A stretch of DNA of 13,763 bases from Cellvibrionaceae bacterium (GCA_030597965.1 JAUVQU010000044.1:1-13763), one strand, 5' to 3'. Shown: positions 7,029 to 13,601, counted from the stretch's first letter. Translations and numbers: made by a program. The notes: a model not told the origin generated them from the letters alone.

Positions 7029-7057
7029 TTGTTTTATTGAGCTTGACTCATTATATT
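7029..7057 (+). promoter_or_regulatory. Predicted sigma70 promoter for the rightward operon
   Basis: TTGTTT (7029-7034) and TATATT (7052-7057) are separated by 17 nt. Operator copy 2 occupies most of this spacer, the classic position for a repressor that excludes RNA polymerase. Transcription would start near 7064, about 55 nt before the biotin carboxylase ATG. Confidence 0.55.
7038..7050. promoter_or_regulatory. Operator copy 2 in the promoter spacer
   Basis: TGAGCTTGACTCA matches copy 1 at 11 of 13 positions and keeps the right half-site TGACTCA intact; the two changed bases weaken the inner part of the palindrome. It lies between the predicted -35 and -10 boxes of the rightward promoter, so the same regulator probably controls both arms, perhaps with different affinity. 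Confidence 0.6.
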
Positions 7058-7119
7058 GTTCAGCCTGAACCGGCTTTAGCCGTTAATCCCTATTCAGTAA
7101 TGACATAAAGATAAAACCT

Positions 7120-8604
7120 ATGAGTACAGACACACTGTTTAATAAGGTGCTAATCGCCAATCGAGGCGAGATTGCCCTGCGCATACTGCGCTGTTTGCAG
7201 CAGTTAGGTATTCCTTCCGTCGCTATTTATTACGACAGCGATCGTAACTCACCGGTTGTACGTCAGGCCGATGAAGCGGTAGAGATTTTTGGTGATAGCC
7301 CCAGTGCGGCACATTTGGACATCGCTCAGATTATCGGCATTTGCAAGCAGCTGGGTGTGGACGGTGTGCACCCATGTTATGGCTTCTTATCTGAAAACGC
7401 CGGCTTCGCCCGCGAACTGGCCGCGAACGACATTACCTTTATCGGCCCCTCGGCTGAGGTGATTGAGCTGATGGGTGACAAGATTACGTCCCGTAATTTT
7501 GTTGAGAAGCATGGTTTTCCTGTGCCTCCGTCCGTCAGTATGGATGCAGATTCAGATGGCTTTATTGATGCTGTTGCGGCAATGGGTTTCCCATTGGTTG
7601 TTAAAGCCTCCGCCGGTGGTGGTGGTAAGGGTATGAGCATTGTTAATTCGAAGGACGAGCTAGAATCGACTTTGCGAGTAGCCGCTTCTGAGGCCGAAAA
7701 GTATTTTGGCGATAAACGTGTTTACGTAGAGCGCTATTTTGAAAATGCACGTCACATCGAAGTGCAAGTGGTGGGTGATGGCACTGACGTTGTGCATCTG
7801 GGCGAACGTGAATGTTCTATTCAGCGTCGTTTCCAGAAGATAATTGAAGAGGCGCCATCGCCAGCACTGGATGCAGCCAAGCGCAAAGAAGTTTGCGACG
7901 CGGCAGCCGGTATTGCCAAGGCGGCAAATTATGCCAGTGCCGGTACTGTGGAGTTTCTCTACACCAGCAGCGGTGAGTTCTTCTTCCTTGAGATGAATAC
8001 GCGTATTCAGGTTGAACACCCGGTGACAGAGATGGTTTACAGCGTAGACCTTGTGGCCGAACAGGTGAAAGTGGCCGCGGGTCAGCCGTTGTCTATCGCG
8101 CAAGAATCTGTAGTGATGAATGGTCATGCGGTTGAGTGCCGCCTGTGCGCAGAAGACGCCTTTAACGACTTTATGCCAGAAACGGGCAAGGTGTTGTTTC
8201 TTAAAGAGCCTACCGGCGAAGGCGTGCGTTTCGACAGCAGCCTGTATCAAGGTCAGGCTATTACTACCGCTTTCGATCCAATGCTGGCTAAATTAATCGT
8301 TCATGCGCCGACCCGTGCTGAAGCGATTACGGGGTGTATTGAGAAACTGCGTGAAATGGTTTTGCTGGGCATCAATACCAATGCGGAATACCTAATTAAA
8401 GTATTAGAGCACGCCGCCTTTAAAGAGGGCGATGTGGATACTGGTTTTGTCGGCACCTATGCCGAAGATTTGGTGAAAGATGAATTGTCTGCCGATCAGC
8501 AGCGCGCCGTATTGAGCGCCGCTATGTTGTCGGATCGCTCTATGAAATTGATCATGGAAGCGACGCCGGATATTTATGCATCCATCGGCCGTTGGAGTAA
8601 TTAA
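7120..8604 (+). CDS. Acyl-CoA carboxylase, biotin carboxylase subunit
   Basis: A 494-residue ATP-grasp enzyme that carboxylates biotin on its carrier protein using ATP and bicarbonate. The N-terminal domain begins KVLIANRGEIALRI (9-22). The glycine-rich ATP loop is ASAGGGGKGM (163-172), and HLGERECSIQRR (226-237) follows. The catalytic stretch EMNTRIQVEH (291-300) supplies Glu291, Asn293, Arg295, Gln297 and Glu299, and Arg341 in VECRLCAED corresponds to Arg338 of E. coli AccC. The C-terminal extension ending ASIGRWSN resembles the point in methylcrotonyl/geranyl-CoA carboxylase alpha chains just before the BT and biotin domains. Here the chain stops, and those domains follow as a separate gene 2 nt later in another frame; 494 plus 166 residues gives the usual length of an undivided alpha chain. 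It is the first gene of the rightward operon. No strong Shine-Dalgarno is seen. Confidence 0.95.
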   Translation: MSTDTLFNKVLIANRGEIALRILRCLQQLGIPSVAIYYDSDRNSPVVRQADEAVEIFGDSPSAAHLDIAQIIGICKQLGVDGVHPCYGFLSENAGFARELAANDITFIGPSAEVIELMGDKITSRNFVEKHGFPVPPSVSMDADSDGFIDAVAAMGFPLVVKASAGGGGKGMSIVNSKDELESTLRVAASEAEKYFGDKRVYVERYFENARHIEVQVVGDGTDVVHLGERECSIQRRFQKIIEEAPSPALDAAKRKEVCDAAAGIAKAANYASAGTVEFLYTSSGEFFFLEMNTRIQVEHPVTEMVYSVDLVAEQVKVAAGQPLSIAQESVVMNGHAVECRLCAEDAFNDFMPETGKVLFLKEPTGEGVRFDSSLYQGQAITTAFDPMLAKLIVHAPTRAEAITGCIEKLREMVLLGINTNAEYLIKVLEHAAFKEGDVDTGFVGTYAEDLVKDELSADQQRAVLSAAMLSDRSMKLIMEATPDIYASIGRWSN

Positions 8605-8606
8605 TT

Positions 8607-9107
8607 GTGATACCAAAATATATTTTGAATGAAAACACCCATGAGGTGGAGTTGGTGCGTCGCGCTGACAATATCACGCTAGAAGTTGATGGCCATTTGG
8701 TGGACGCGAGAATTCACTGGATCGACCGTCACCAGTGTGAGCTAACCGTTAATGGTGTAGCGCGAGAAGTGTATGCGGCCCAAGACGATAACAAGCTGTT
8801 CCTGCATTTGGACGGAAAAACCTTTCAATTGGATGCTCTCGACGAGTTTGGCGAGGGTGATGAAGGCGTCGCAGGCGGTGGTCGCATCAAGGCACCTATG
8901 CCGGGCGTGATGATTGAGAGTTACGTTAAGGATGGCGATACAGTGAGTGAAGGTGATGCGCTGATGCTGATTGAGAGTATGAAGCTGCAAACCGAAATTA
9001 AAGCGCCAGTGAGTGGTGTTGTGGTTTCCTTAGGTTGTGAGGCTGGTGCCAGCTTTGACAAGGGTGCGGTATTGGTCGATATCGAAGTACCGGAGGCTGA
9101 AGCCTAA
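8607..9107 (+). CDS. Biotin carboxyl carrier protein with BT-like N-terminal domain
   Basis: A 166-residue protein. The C-terminal half (about 92-160) is a biotinyl domain beginning IKAPMPGVM, with the biotin-accepting Lys126 in LIESMKLQTEIKAP, 40 residues from the C-terminus. The N-terminal 80 residues are beta-rich (LEVDGHLVDARI, LTVNGVAREV, LHLDGKTFQL) and look like the BT domain that links biotin carboxylase to carboxyltransferase in methylcrotonyl- and propionyl-CoA carboxylases. It would carry carboxybiotin from the preceding carboxylase to the following carboxyltransferase. The start is GTG at 8607, 2 nt after the upstream stop, with GGAG inside the upstream gene's end; an in-frame stop at 8598-8600 rules out a longer frame. 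Having IESMK, not the common EAMKM, is a mild variant that keeps the MK pair. Confidence 0.93.
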   Translation: MIPKYILNENTHEVELVRRADNITLEVDGHLVDARIHWIDRHQCELTVNGVAREVYAAQDDNKLFLHLDGKTFQLDALDEFGEGDEGVAGGGRIKAPMPGVMIESYVKDGDTVSEGDALMLIESMKLQTEIKAPVSGVVVSLGCEAGASFDKGAVLVDIEVPEAEA

Positions 9108-9124
9108 GGCTCAGAGAGAATGAA

Positions 9125-10732
9125 ATGAGAAGAATTCAATCAAAACTGAATACTAACTCGGAAGAGTATAAGCAGTTTAAAGCGTACAACACTCAGGTGA
9201 TGGATGAGTTCCGTCAGAAACAGTACGACGCTCGCTACACACGTGCTCAGCGCGATCTGGATCGCGTATTGGGTCAGGGCAAAATGTTGCCGCGTGAGCG
9301 TATTAAGTTGTTGCTCGATCCGGGTACGCCGTTCCTTGAGTTTTCCACCATGGCCGCCGGTGAAGCCTATGACGGCATCGCACCTCTGTCAGGTGTGATT
9401 ACCGGTATCGGTATTGTCGGTGGTCGTGAGGTGGTGATTAACTGTTCCGATCCAACGGTAAAGGGTGGCGCCTGGTTCCCGCTGACCGTAAAGAAAATGG
9501 TTCGAGCACTGGATATTGCCATTGAAAACCGTCTTGACGTGATCCACATGTGTGACGCGGCTGGTGGTTACCTGCCGTTGCAGTTTGATATATTTGGCGA
9601 CAAGTACATGGCCGGCCGTATTTTCCGTAACCAGGTTCAGCTTTCAAAGATGGGTTGTAAGCAGCTGTCGCTGGTCTTCGGTCATTGTACGGCGGGTGGT
9701 GCTTACACGCCGGCACTGTCTGACTATTCGATCATTACCGAAGGCACCGGCGCTGTGTTCCTGGGTGGTCCACCGCTGGTAAAAGCGGCGACCGGCGAAG
9801 AGGTGACCGTTGACGAGCTCGGCGGTGCGACTATGCACACCACAGTCTCCGGCACCTGTGATTATCATGCCCACAACGAACGTGATGCCATCGCCAAGGG
9901 CCGTGAAGTCGTCAGTCAGTGGGAGCGCAAAGTTAAGTTTGATCTACAGCGTGAGACGCCGGAAGACCCGTACTACGATCCGAGTGAGCTCTACGGCATT
10001 ATCCCCGATGACATCAAGAAAGGTTTTGATATGCGCGAAGTGATTGCGCGCATGGTCGACGGTTCACGTTTTGCCGAATACCAGCCAGACTACGGTGAAA
10101 CCATGGTCTGTGGTTACGCCAATATCCACGGTTATAAAATCGGTATTGTCAGTAACAACGGTGTACTGCTTAACGACTCTACCTTGAAAGCCACGCACTT
10201 TATGTCTCTGTGTAACCAGAACAACGTACCGTTGGTATTCCTGCAGAACATTACCGGCTTCATGGTGGGTAAAGAATACGAGCGCCGTGGTATCACCAAA
10301 GATGGCGCCAAGATGTTGATGGTGCAGGGTGGTGTTGATGTGCCTAAGTTCACCGTAATGACCAATGGCTCCTTTGGTGCGGGTAACTACGGAATGTGTG
10401 GTCGCTCTTGGGATCCGCGCACATTGTTCGCATGGCCGAAAAGCCAGACCGCGACCATGGGTGCTGATCAGGCGTGTAAGACACTGGTGACCATTAAGAT
10501 CAATCAACTTAAGCGTGAAGGTATCGAACCTACCTCTGAGTTGTTGGCTGAAATTGAGAACGATACATTGAAGGGCTACGCACAGAAGACCAGTGCTTAC
10601 TACACCAGCTCTGAAATCTGGGACGATGGCATTATTGATCCTGTCGATACTCGTAATGCTTTGGGTATTTCAATCGCTGCGTCTTTGAACTCATCCTTCG
10701 AAGGGACCAACTACGGCGTTATGCGCTACTAG
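9125..10732 (+). CDS. Acyl-CoA carboxylase, carboxyltransferase (beta) subunit, MCC/GCC type
   Basis: A 535-residue carboxyltransferase with the two crotonase-like halves of the family, the usual length for methylcrotonyl-CoA or geranyl-CoA carboxylase beta subunits. The N-half contains CTAGGAYTPALSDYSII (188-204), GGPPLVKAATGEEV (214-227) and DELGGA (230-235). The C-half contains FLQNITGFMVGKEYERRGIT (372-391) and GSFGAGNYGMCG (415-426), followed by WDPRTLFAWP. FLQNITGFMVG and GAGNYGMCG are signatures of this branch, which carboxylates the gamma methyl of 3-methyl-2-enoyl-CoAs, and are not typical of propionyl- or acetyl-CoA carboxylases. Several positions (CTAGGAYTPALSD, MTNGSFGAG) differ from usual methylcrotonyl-CoA carboxylase wording, so the acyl chain accepted is uncertain. 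It follows the biotin carrier gene by 17 nt and is preceded by a weak GAGAGA ribosome site. A hairpin spans its stop codon. Confidence 0.93.
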   Translation: MRRIQSKLNTNSEEYKQFKAYNTQVMDEFRQKQYDARYTRAQRDLDRVLGQGKMLPRERIKLLLDPGTPFLEFSTMAAGEAYDGIAPLSGVITGIGIVGGREVVINCSDPTVKGGAWFPLTVKKMVRALDIAIENRLDVIHMCDAAGGYLPLQFDIFGDKYMAGRIFRNQVQLSKMGCKQLSLVFGHCTAGGAYTPALSDYSIITEGTGAVFLGGPPLVKAATGEEVTVDELGGATMHTTVSGTCDYHAHNERDAIAKGREVVSQWERKVKFDLQRETPEDPYYDPSELYGIIPDDIKKGFDMREVIARMVDGSRFAEYQPDYGETMVCGYANIHGYKIGIVSNNGVLLNDSTLKATHFMSLCNQNNVPLVFLQNITGFMVGKEYERRGITKDGAKMLMVQGGVDVPKFTVMTNGSFGAGNYGMCGRSWDPRTLFAWPKSQTATMGADQACKTLVTIKINQLKREGIEPTSELLAEIENDTLKGYAQKTSAYYTSSEIWDDGIIDPVDTRNALGISIAASLNSSFEGTNYGVMRY

Positions 10733-10755
10733 AAACTTTCATGAAGGTTTCTAGT
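10728..10755 (+). repeat. Hairpin spanning the carboxyltransferase stop codon
   Basis: ACTAGAAACTTT (10728-10739) pairs with AAGGTTTCTAGT (10744-10755), a 12-bp stem with one G-U pair and a 4-nt CATG loop. The TAG stop (10730-10732) is inside the left arm. There is no U-run after it, so it more likely protects or processes the carboxylase mRNA, or attenuates readthrough into the dehydrogenase gene, than fully terminates. Confidence 0.6.
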
Positions 10756-10837
10756 GAAGAGTTGAACCATAGTAAATTGTTATTCCTGTACGAACGGGAA
10801 TTTAGTTTTAAGAAATAAAGTATTGAAGGAAATAGTT

Positions 10838-12004
10838 ATGTCTCAGTTCAAATTAACTGACGAGCAACAAAGTTTGATGGATCACGCGGATAAATTTGCG
10901 CGTGAAGTAATGTACCCACTGTCGCAGAAGATGGACGACGAAGAGTGGTGGCCAGAAGATATTTTCAAGCAGATGGGTGAGCTGGGCTTACTCGGTGTAA
11001 CGGTCGGTGAAGAATACGGCGGCGCTGGTTTGAGTATCTTGGAAGCAGGTTTGTTTTTACAGGCATTTTCTCGCTGGAATCATGCGTTGGCTCTGAGCTG
11101 GGTAGCGCACGACAACCTGTGCGCTAACAATATTTATAACAACGGTTCCGAATTTGTTAAACATAAGTACCTGCCAAAATTGTGTTCAGGTGAGCATACG
11201 GGTTGCCTGGGGTTAACCGAGCCGGGCGCAGGTTCTGATGCCTTGGGCTCTATGCGTACCAGAGCTGTTCGTGATGGTGACGAGTATGTTATCAATGGCA
11301 CTAAAATCTTTATTACTAATGGCCCAGTGGCGGATATTTGCTTACTTTACGCCAAGACTGAGCAGGGTAAAGGCTCTAAGGGTATTACTGCGTTTGTGGT
11401 TGAAACCAACACGCCAGGGTTTAAGGTTGCGCAAAAAATGGTGAAAATGGGCTTCCGCGGCAGCCAGACCGCTGAGCTGGTATTCGAAGATATGCGCATC
11501 CCTGTTGAGAATATTGTCGGCGAAGAGCATCAGGGCCACAAGGTAGTGATGAGTGGTTTGGATTTTGAGCGTGCAATGATCGCTCCAATCAACACAGGTA
11601 TTTCTGAGCGTGCGTTGGAAATCTCTGTTGAATACGCCAAGACTCGCCAACAGTTCAACAAGCCAATCGCCAGTTTTCAAATGATCCAGTCACGCCTTGC
11701 GGACATGTATACCTGGGTAGAAACCATGAAGACTTTCAGTCAGCAGGTATTGAGTGAAGTCTCTGAGGTGGATGAATCACAGGCCGGTCGCGGTGAGATT
11801 CATGCTCGTACAGCCGCTTCAGTCATGTACTGTGCCGACATGTGTAACAAGGTGTTGGATAACGGTGTGCAAATTCACGGCGGTGGCGGCTATATTTGGG
11901 AATCTGAAATGAACCGTTTATTCCGTTCGACTAAGTTGCTGGAGATCGGTGCGGGTACAACAGAAGTACGTAAGATGATTATTGCGGGTGAATTACTCCG
12001 CTAA
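10838..12004 (+). CDS. Acyl-CoA dehydrogenase, isovaleryl/citronellyl-CoA dehydrogenase-like
   Basis: A 388-residue FAD enzyme of standard length. The flavin-binding segments LGLTEPGAGSD (124-134) and IFITNG (157-162), the substrate region LSWVAHDNLC (86-95), and C-terminal QIHGGGGYIWESEMNRLFR (345-363) and LEIGAGTTEVR (368-378) are clear. The catalytic base is probably Glu244 in SGLDFERAM, the position used by isovaleryl-CoA dehydrogenase; the C-terminal glutamate of medium-chain enzymes is absent. This supports a branched substrate such as isovaleryl-CoA or a longer 3-methyl-branched acyl-CoA. I chose ATG 10838 because GAAGGA sits 7 nt before it; a TTG at 10823 would add five residues and swallow that ribosome site. 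The product, a 3-methyl-2-enoyl-CoA, is the expected substrate of the carboxylase encoded upstream. The 105-nt gap before it contains the hairpin at the carboxyltransferase stop. Confidence 0.95.
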   Translation: MSQFKLTDEQQSLMDHADKFAREVMYPLSQKMDDEEWWPEDIFKQMGELGLLGVTVGEEYGGAGLSILEAGLFLQAFSRWNHALALSWVAHDNLCANNIYNNGSEFVKHKYLPKLCSGEHTGCLGLTEPGAGSDALGSMRTRAVRDGDEYVINGTKIFITNGPVADICLLYAKTEQGKGSKGITAFVVETNTPGFKVAQKMVKMGFRGSQTAELVFEDMRIPVENIVGEEHQGHKVVMSGLDFERAMIAPINTGISERALEISVEYAKTRQQFNKPIASFQMIQSRLADMYTWVETMKTFSQQVLSEVSEVDESQAGRGEIHARTAASVMYCADMCNKVLDNGVQIHGGGGYIWESEMNRLFRSTKLLEIGAGTTEVRKMIIAGELLR

Positions 12005-12045
12005 CCTGAGGTTGGGGCTTTATCCCGATAATAGTGGTAGATAAT

Positions 12046-12088
12046 AAGGGTCGGAATCGCACAGCGGCTCTGACCCTTTGTGATTTTT
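12046..12088 (+). terminator. Probable intrinsic terminator after the dehydrogenase gene
   Basis: AAGGGTCGGA (12046-12055) pairs with TCTGACCCTT (12069-12078), 10 bp with one G-U pair, and the loop has a further CGC/GCG match (12058-12060 with 12064-12066). A run of five T at 12084-12088 follows after 5 nt. The offset T-run makes it imperfect; it may only partly terminate before the reductase gene. Confidence 0.55.
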
Positions 12089-12134
12089 ACTTTTAGTATT
12101 CTGAAGAGCGAATTTTTAAACAGGAAATAAACAA

Positions 12135-13004
12135 GTGACCGCTGAAAATAAAAAACCTAAAAAATTTGGCATGACCGACGAAGAATTGCAGACAAGTTCC
12201 TTGGTGTATTCTCGTGAGGCCATTGAAGGTAAACGCATTCTTATTACCGGTGGCGGCAGTGGTATAGGTAAAGCCACGGCATGGCTGTTTGGTCGTTTGG
12301 GGGCTAGGGTCATTATTGCAGGACGTAAAATGGACAAGCTGGATGCAGCCGCAGCGATTATGCGTGAGCATGGTATTGACGTCACTACCAAACAGCTCAA
12401 CATCAAAGATCCAGATCTTATTGATGTTTTTTATAATGAACTGTTCGAAGAATTTGGTGGCCTCGATGTGCTGATCAATAATGCGGGTGGTCAATTTCCT
12501 AGTCCCGCGCTAGATATCAGTCCCAACGGCTGGAAAGCCGTTATAGACAACAATCTCAACGGTACCTGGTTCATGATGCAGGCGGCCGCTAAGCGTTGGC
12601 GTGATCAGGGTGCGCCGGGCAATATCATCAACATGGTTACCGTGATTGATAAAGGTATGACCGATATCGCGCACACCTGTGCCGCTCGTGCGGGAGTAAT
12701 CTATACCTCTAAAACAGTGGCGGTTGAATGGGCGCAATATAATATTCGAATTAACTGTGTGGCGCCGGGTATTATTTCCAGTGAAGGAATGGAAGTGTAC
12801 CCACCGGAAGCGGTCGAGAAATTCCCCATGTCCAACCCGATGAAGCGTTTTGGTACCGCGTGGGATATCGCACAGGCCTGTGGTTATCTGGCAACTGATG
12901 CGTCTAATTTTATGACGGGAGAAGTCATGACGCTGGATGGCGGTGGTCGCTACTGGGGAGAACTGTGGACTTACGGCAAACCTGATTATTTTAATGCACC
13001 CTAA
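12135..13004 (+). CDS. SDR-family oxidoreductase, 2-enoyl-CoA reductase (PECR/DECR)-like
   Basis: A 289-residue short-chain dehydrogenase/reductase. The cofactor motif TGGGSGIG is at 38-45, with an Arg in AGRK (about 62-65) suggesting NADP(H). NNAG is at 115-118, followed by GQFPSPALDIS. The canonical YxxxK is missing: the segment is HTCAARAGVIYTSKTVAVEW (180-199), matching the HSGAARAGV form of peroxisomal trans-2-enoyl-CoA reductase and 2,4-dienoyl-CoA reductase, and also resembling AtuG-type proteins of terpene-degradation clusters. An enoyl-CoA reductase or dienoyl-CoA reductase role fits better than a simple alcohol dehydrogenase. The start is GTG 12135 with AGGA 9 nt upstream; ATG 12171 would remove 12 residues and lacks such a site. 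It lies 130 nt after the dehydrogenase gene, past a probable terminator, so it may be transcribed partly separately. The VanZ-like gene follows by 11 nt. Confidence 0.9.
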   Translation: MTAENKKPKKFGMTDEELQTSSLVYSREAIEGKRILITGGGSGIGKATAWLFGRLGARVIIAGRKMDKLDAAAAIMREHGIDVTTKQLNIKDPDLIDVFYNELFEEFGGLDVLINNAGGQFPSPALDISPNGWKAVIDNNLNGTWFMMQAAAKRWRDQGAPGNIINMVTVIDKGMTDIAHTCAARAGVIYTSKTVAVEWAQYNIRINCVAPGIISSEGMEVYPPEAVEKFPMSNPMKRFGTAWDIAQACGYLATDASNFMTGEVMTLDGGGRYWGELWTYGKPDYFNAP

Positions 13005-13015
13005 CAGGCGGAATA

Positions 13016-13384
13016 ATGGGACTCTATAATCAGCTGTTGACGTGGACGATTAGATATTGGGGCGCCATAAGCTTAGTTTTATTGCTGGTTATCACCGCGC
13101 TTTCTTTGTTGCCATTGCCGGAACTGCCTAAGGTGCCTGGTAGTGACAAAACGCATCACTTTGTCGCTTATGGCTTGTTAATTCTTCCTGCTGCATTGAG
13201 GCTGCCCCAATATTTTTTATGGGTTGCTCTTGGTTTTGGTGTTTGGAGTGGCGCAATTGAACTATTGCAGCCCTATGTTAATCGTTACGGTGAGTGGTTG
13301 GATCTGATTTGTAATATTGGTGGCCTGATTTGCGGTTTCTTGTTGGCGCGTCTATTAATAATAATTAAGGAAAATAGTTCTTGA
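13016..13384 (+). CDS. VanZ-like small integral membrane protein
   Basis: A 122-residue protein with four predicted membrane segments, about 14-34, 48-63, 66-84 and 97-117. The conserved VanZ-family elements are present: SDKTHHFVAYGLL (about 43-55), GAIELLQPYVNRYGEWLD (about 80-97) and CNIGGLICG (about 99-107). Despite the family name, the members found in Proteobacteria have no established link to glycopeptide resistance and their biochemical role is unknown. The start ATG has GGCGGA close upstream and lies 11 nt after the reductase stop, so the two are probably co-transcribed. A functional link to acyl-CoA catabolism is not evident and may be accidental. Confidence 0.88.
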   Translation: MGLYNQLLTWTIRYWGAISLVLLLVITALSLLPLPELPKVPGSDKTHHFVAYGLLILPAALRLPQYFLWVALGFGVWSGAIELLQPYVNRYGEWLDLICNIGGLICGFLLARLLIIIKENSS

Positions 13385-13417
13385 TGATTTATTACAAGTT
13401 GGGTCAGTGGTGTATTC

Positions 13418-13567
13418 ATGAAAAGCCGGATTTTTTTAAGGCGCCTTAGGCGTTTACGTCGCAGGCGAAAAAGTTTTAACTCTATGTTGCCTCATGAATA
13501 TCTGGTGCGTGGCGAATTAGAGACAGCGGATATCCCCAAGCTTAAAAAGCGTAGCCCTGTAGAGTAA
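13418..13567 (+). CDS. Hypothetical arginine-rich 49-residue small protein
   Basis: An ATG at 13418 opens a 49-codon frame ending TAA at 13565-13567. The N-terminus, MKSRIFLRRLRRLRRRRKSF, has ten arginines in its first 20 residues. It is followed by a mixed, soluble-looking tail (HEYLVRGELETADIPKLKKR). I do not recognise a family. The ribosome-binding site is weak. It lies 33 nt after the VanZ-like gene and just before a convergent gene's terminator. The strongly basic start could suggest nucleic-acid or membrane binding, but this may be a chance ORF. Confidence 0.4.
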   Translation: MKSRIFLRRLRRLRRRRKSFNSMLPHEYLVRGELETADIPKLKKRSPVE

Positions 13568-13574
13568 TTCATGT

Positions 13575-13596
13575 AAAAAATCCGCACATTGCGCGG
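13575..13596 (-). terminator. Intrinsic terminator of the TMEM165/GDT1-like gene
   Basis: On the minus strand, CCGCGCAATGTGCGG (13596-13582) folds into a 6-bp stem with one G-U pair and a 3-nt loop. It is followed after one base by six U (13580-13575). It lies just past the stop codon of the leftward transporter gene, with the usual GC stem plus U-run layout. Confidence 0.75.
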
Positions 13597-13601
13597 CTTA
13601 T

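Larger units (their letters stand above)
6801..7119. other. Divergent control region between the two catabolic arms
   Basis: This 319-nt A/T-rich stretch separates the start codons of acetoacetyl-CoA synthetase (leftward) and biotin carboxylase (rightward). I see no ORF in it. It contains two sigma70-like promoters pointing outwards and two copies of a 13-bp site 144 bp apart, listed separately. The predicted leaders are about 100 nt leftward and 55 nt rightward. Confidence 0.75.

Noticed and set aside
7660..8250. 196-codon minus-strand frame opposite the biotin carboxylase
   Set aside because: Its peptide (His/Phe/Arg-rich, no family look) is the kind produced opposite a strongly coding frame; the + strand carries all catalytic motifs.
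8590..8610. Sequencing or evolutionary frameshift joining the biotin carboxylase and carrier genes
   Set aside because: The carboxylase has a normal TAA, the carrier frame has its own upstream stop at 8598-8600, and a Shine-Dalgarno precedes the GTG; the break falls at a domain boundary. I treat it as a true gene split, pending resequencing.
10064..10507. 147-codon minus-strand frame opposite the carboxyltransferase
   Set aside because: It is an antisense shadow of a well-conserved gene, with no recognisable domain and no own signals.
10823..10837. TTG start five codons upstream for the acyl-CoA dehydrogenase
   Set aside because: The GAAGGA ribosome site lies inside this stretch and is well spaced for the ATG at 10838.
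13384..13449. 21-codon frame overlapping the VanZ-like stop (TGATG)
   Set aside because: Too short to support as a gene on its own; the AGGA upstream is 12 nt away. It is mentioned only as context for the small basic ORF.
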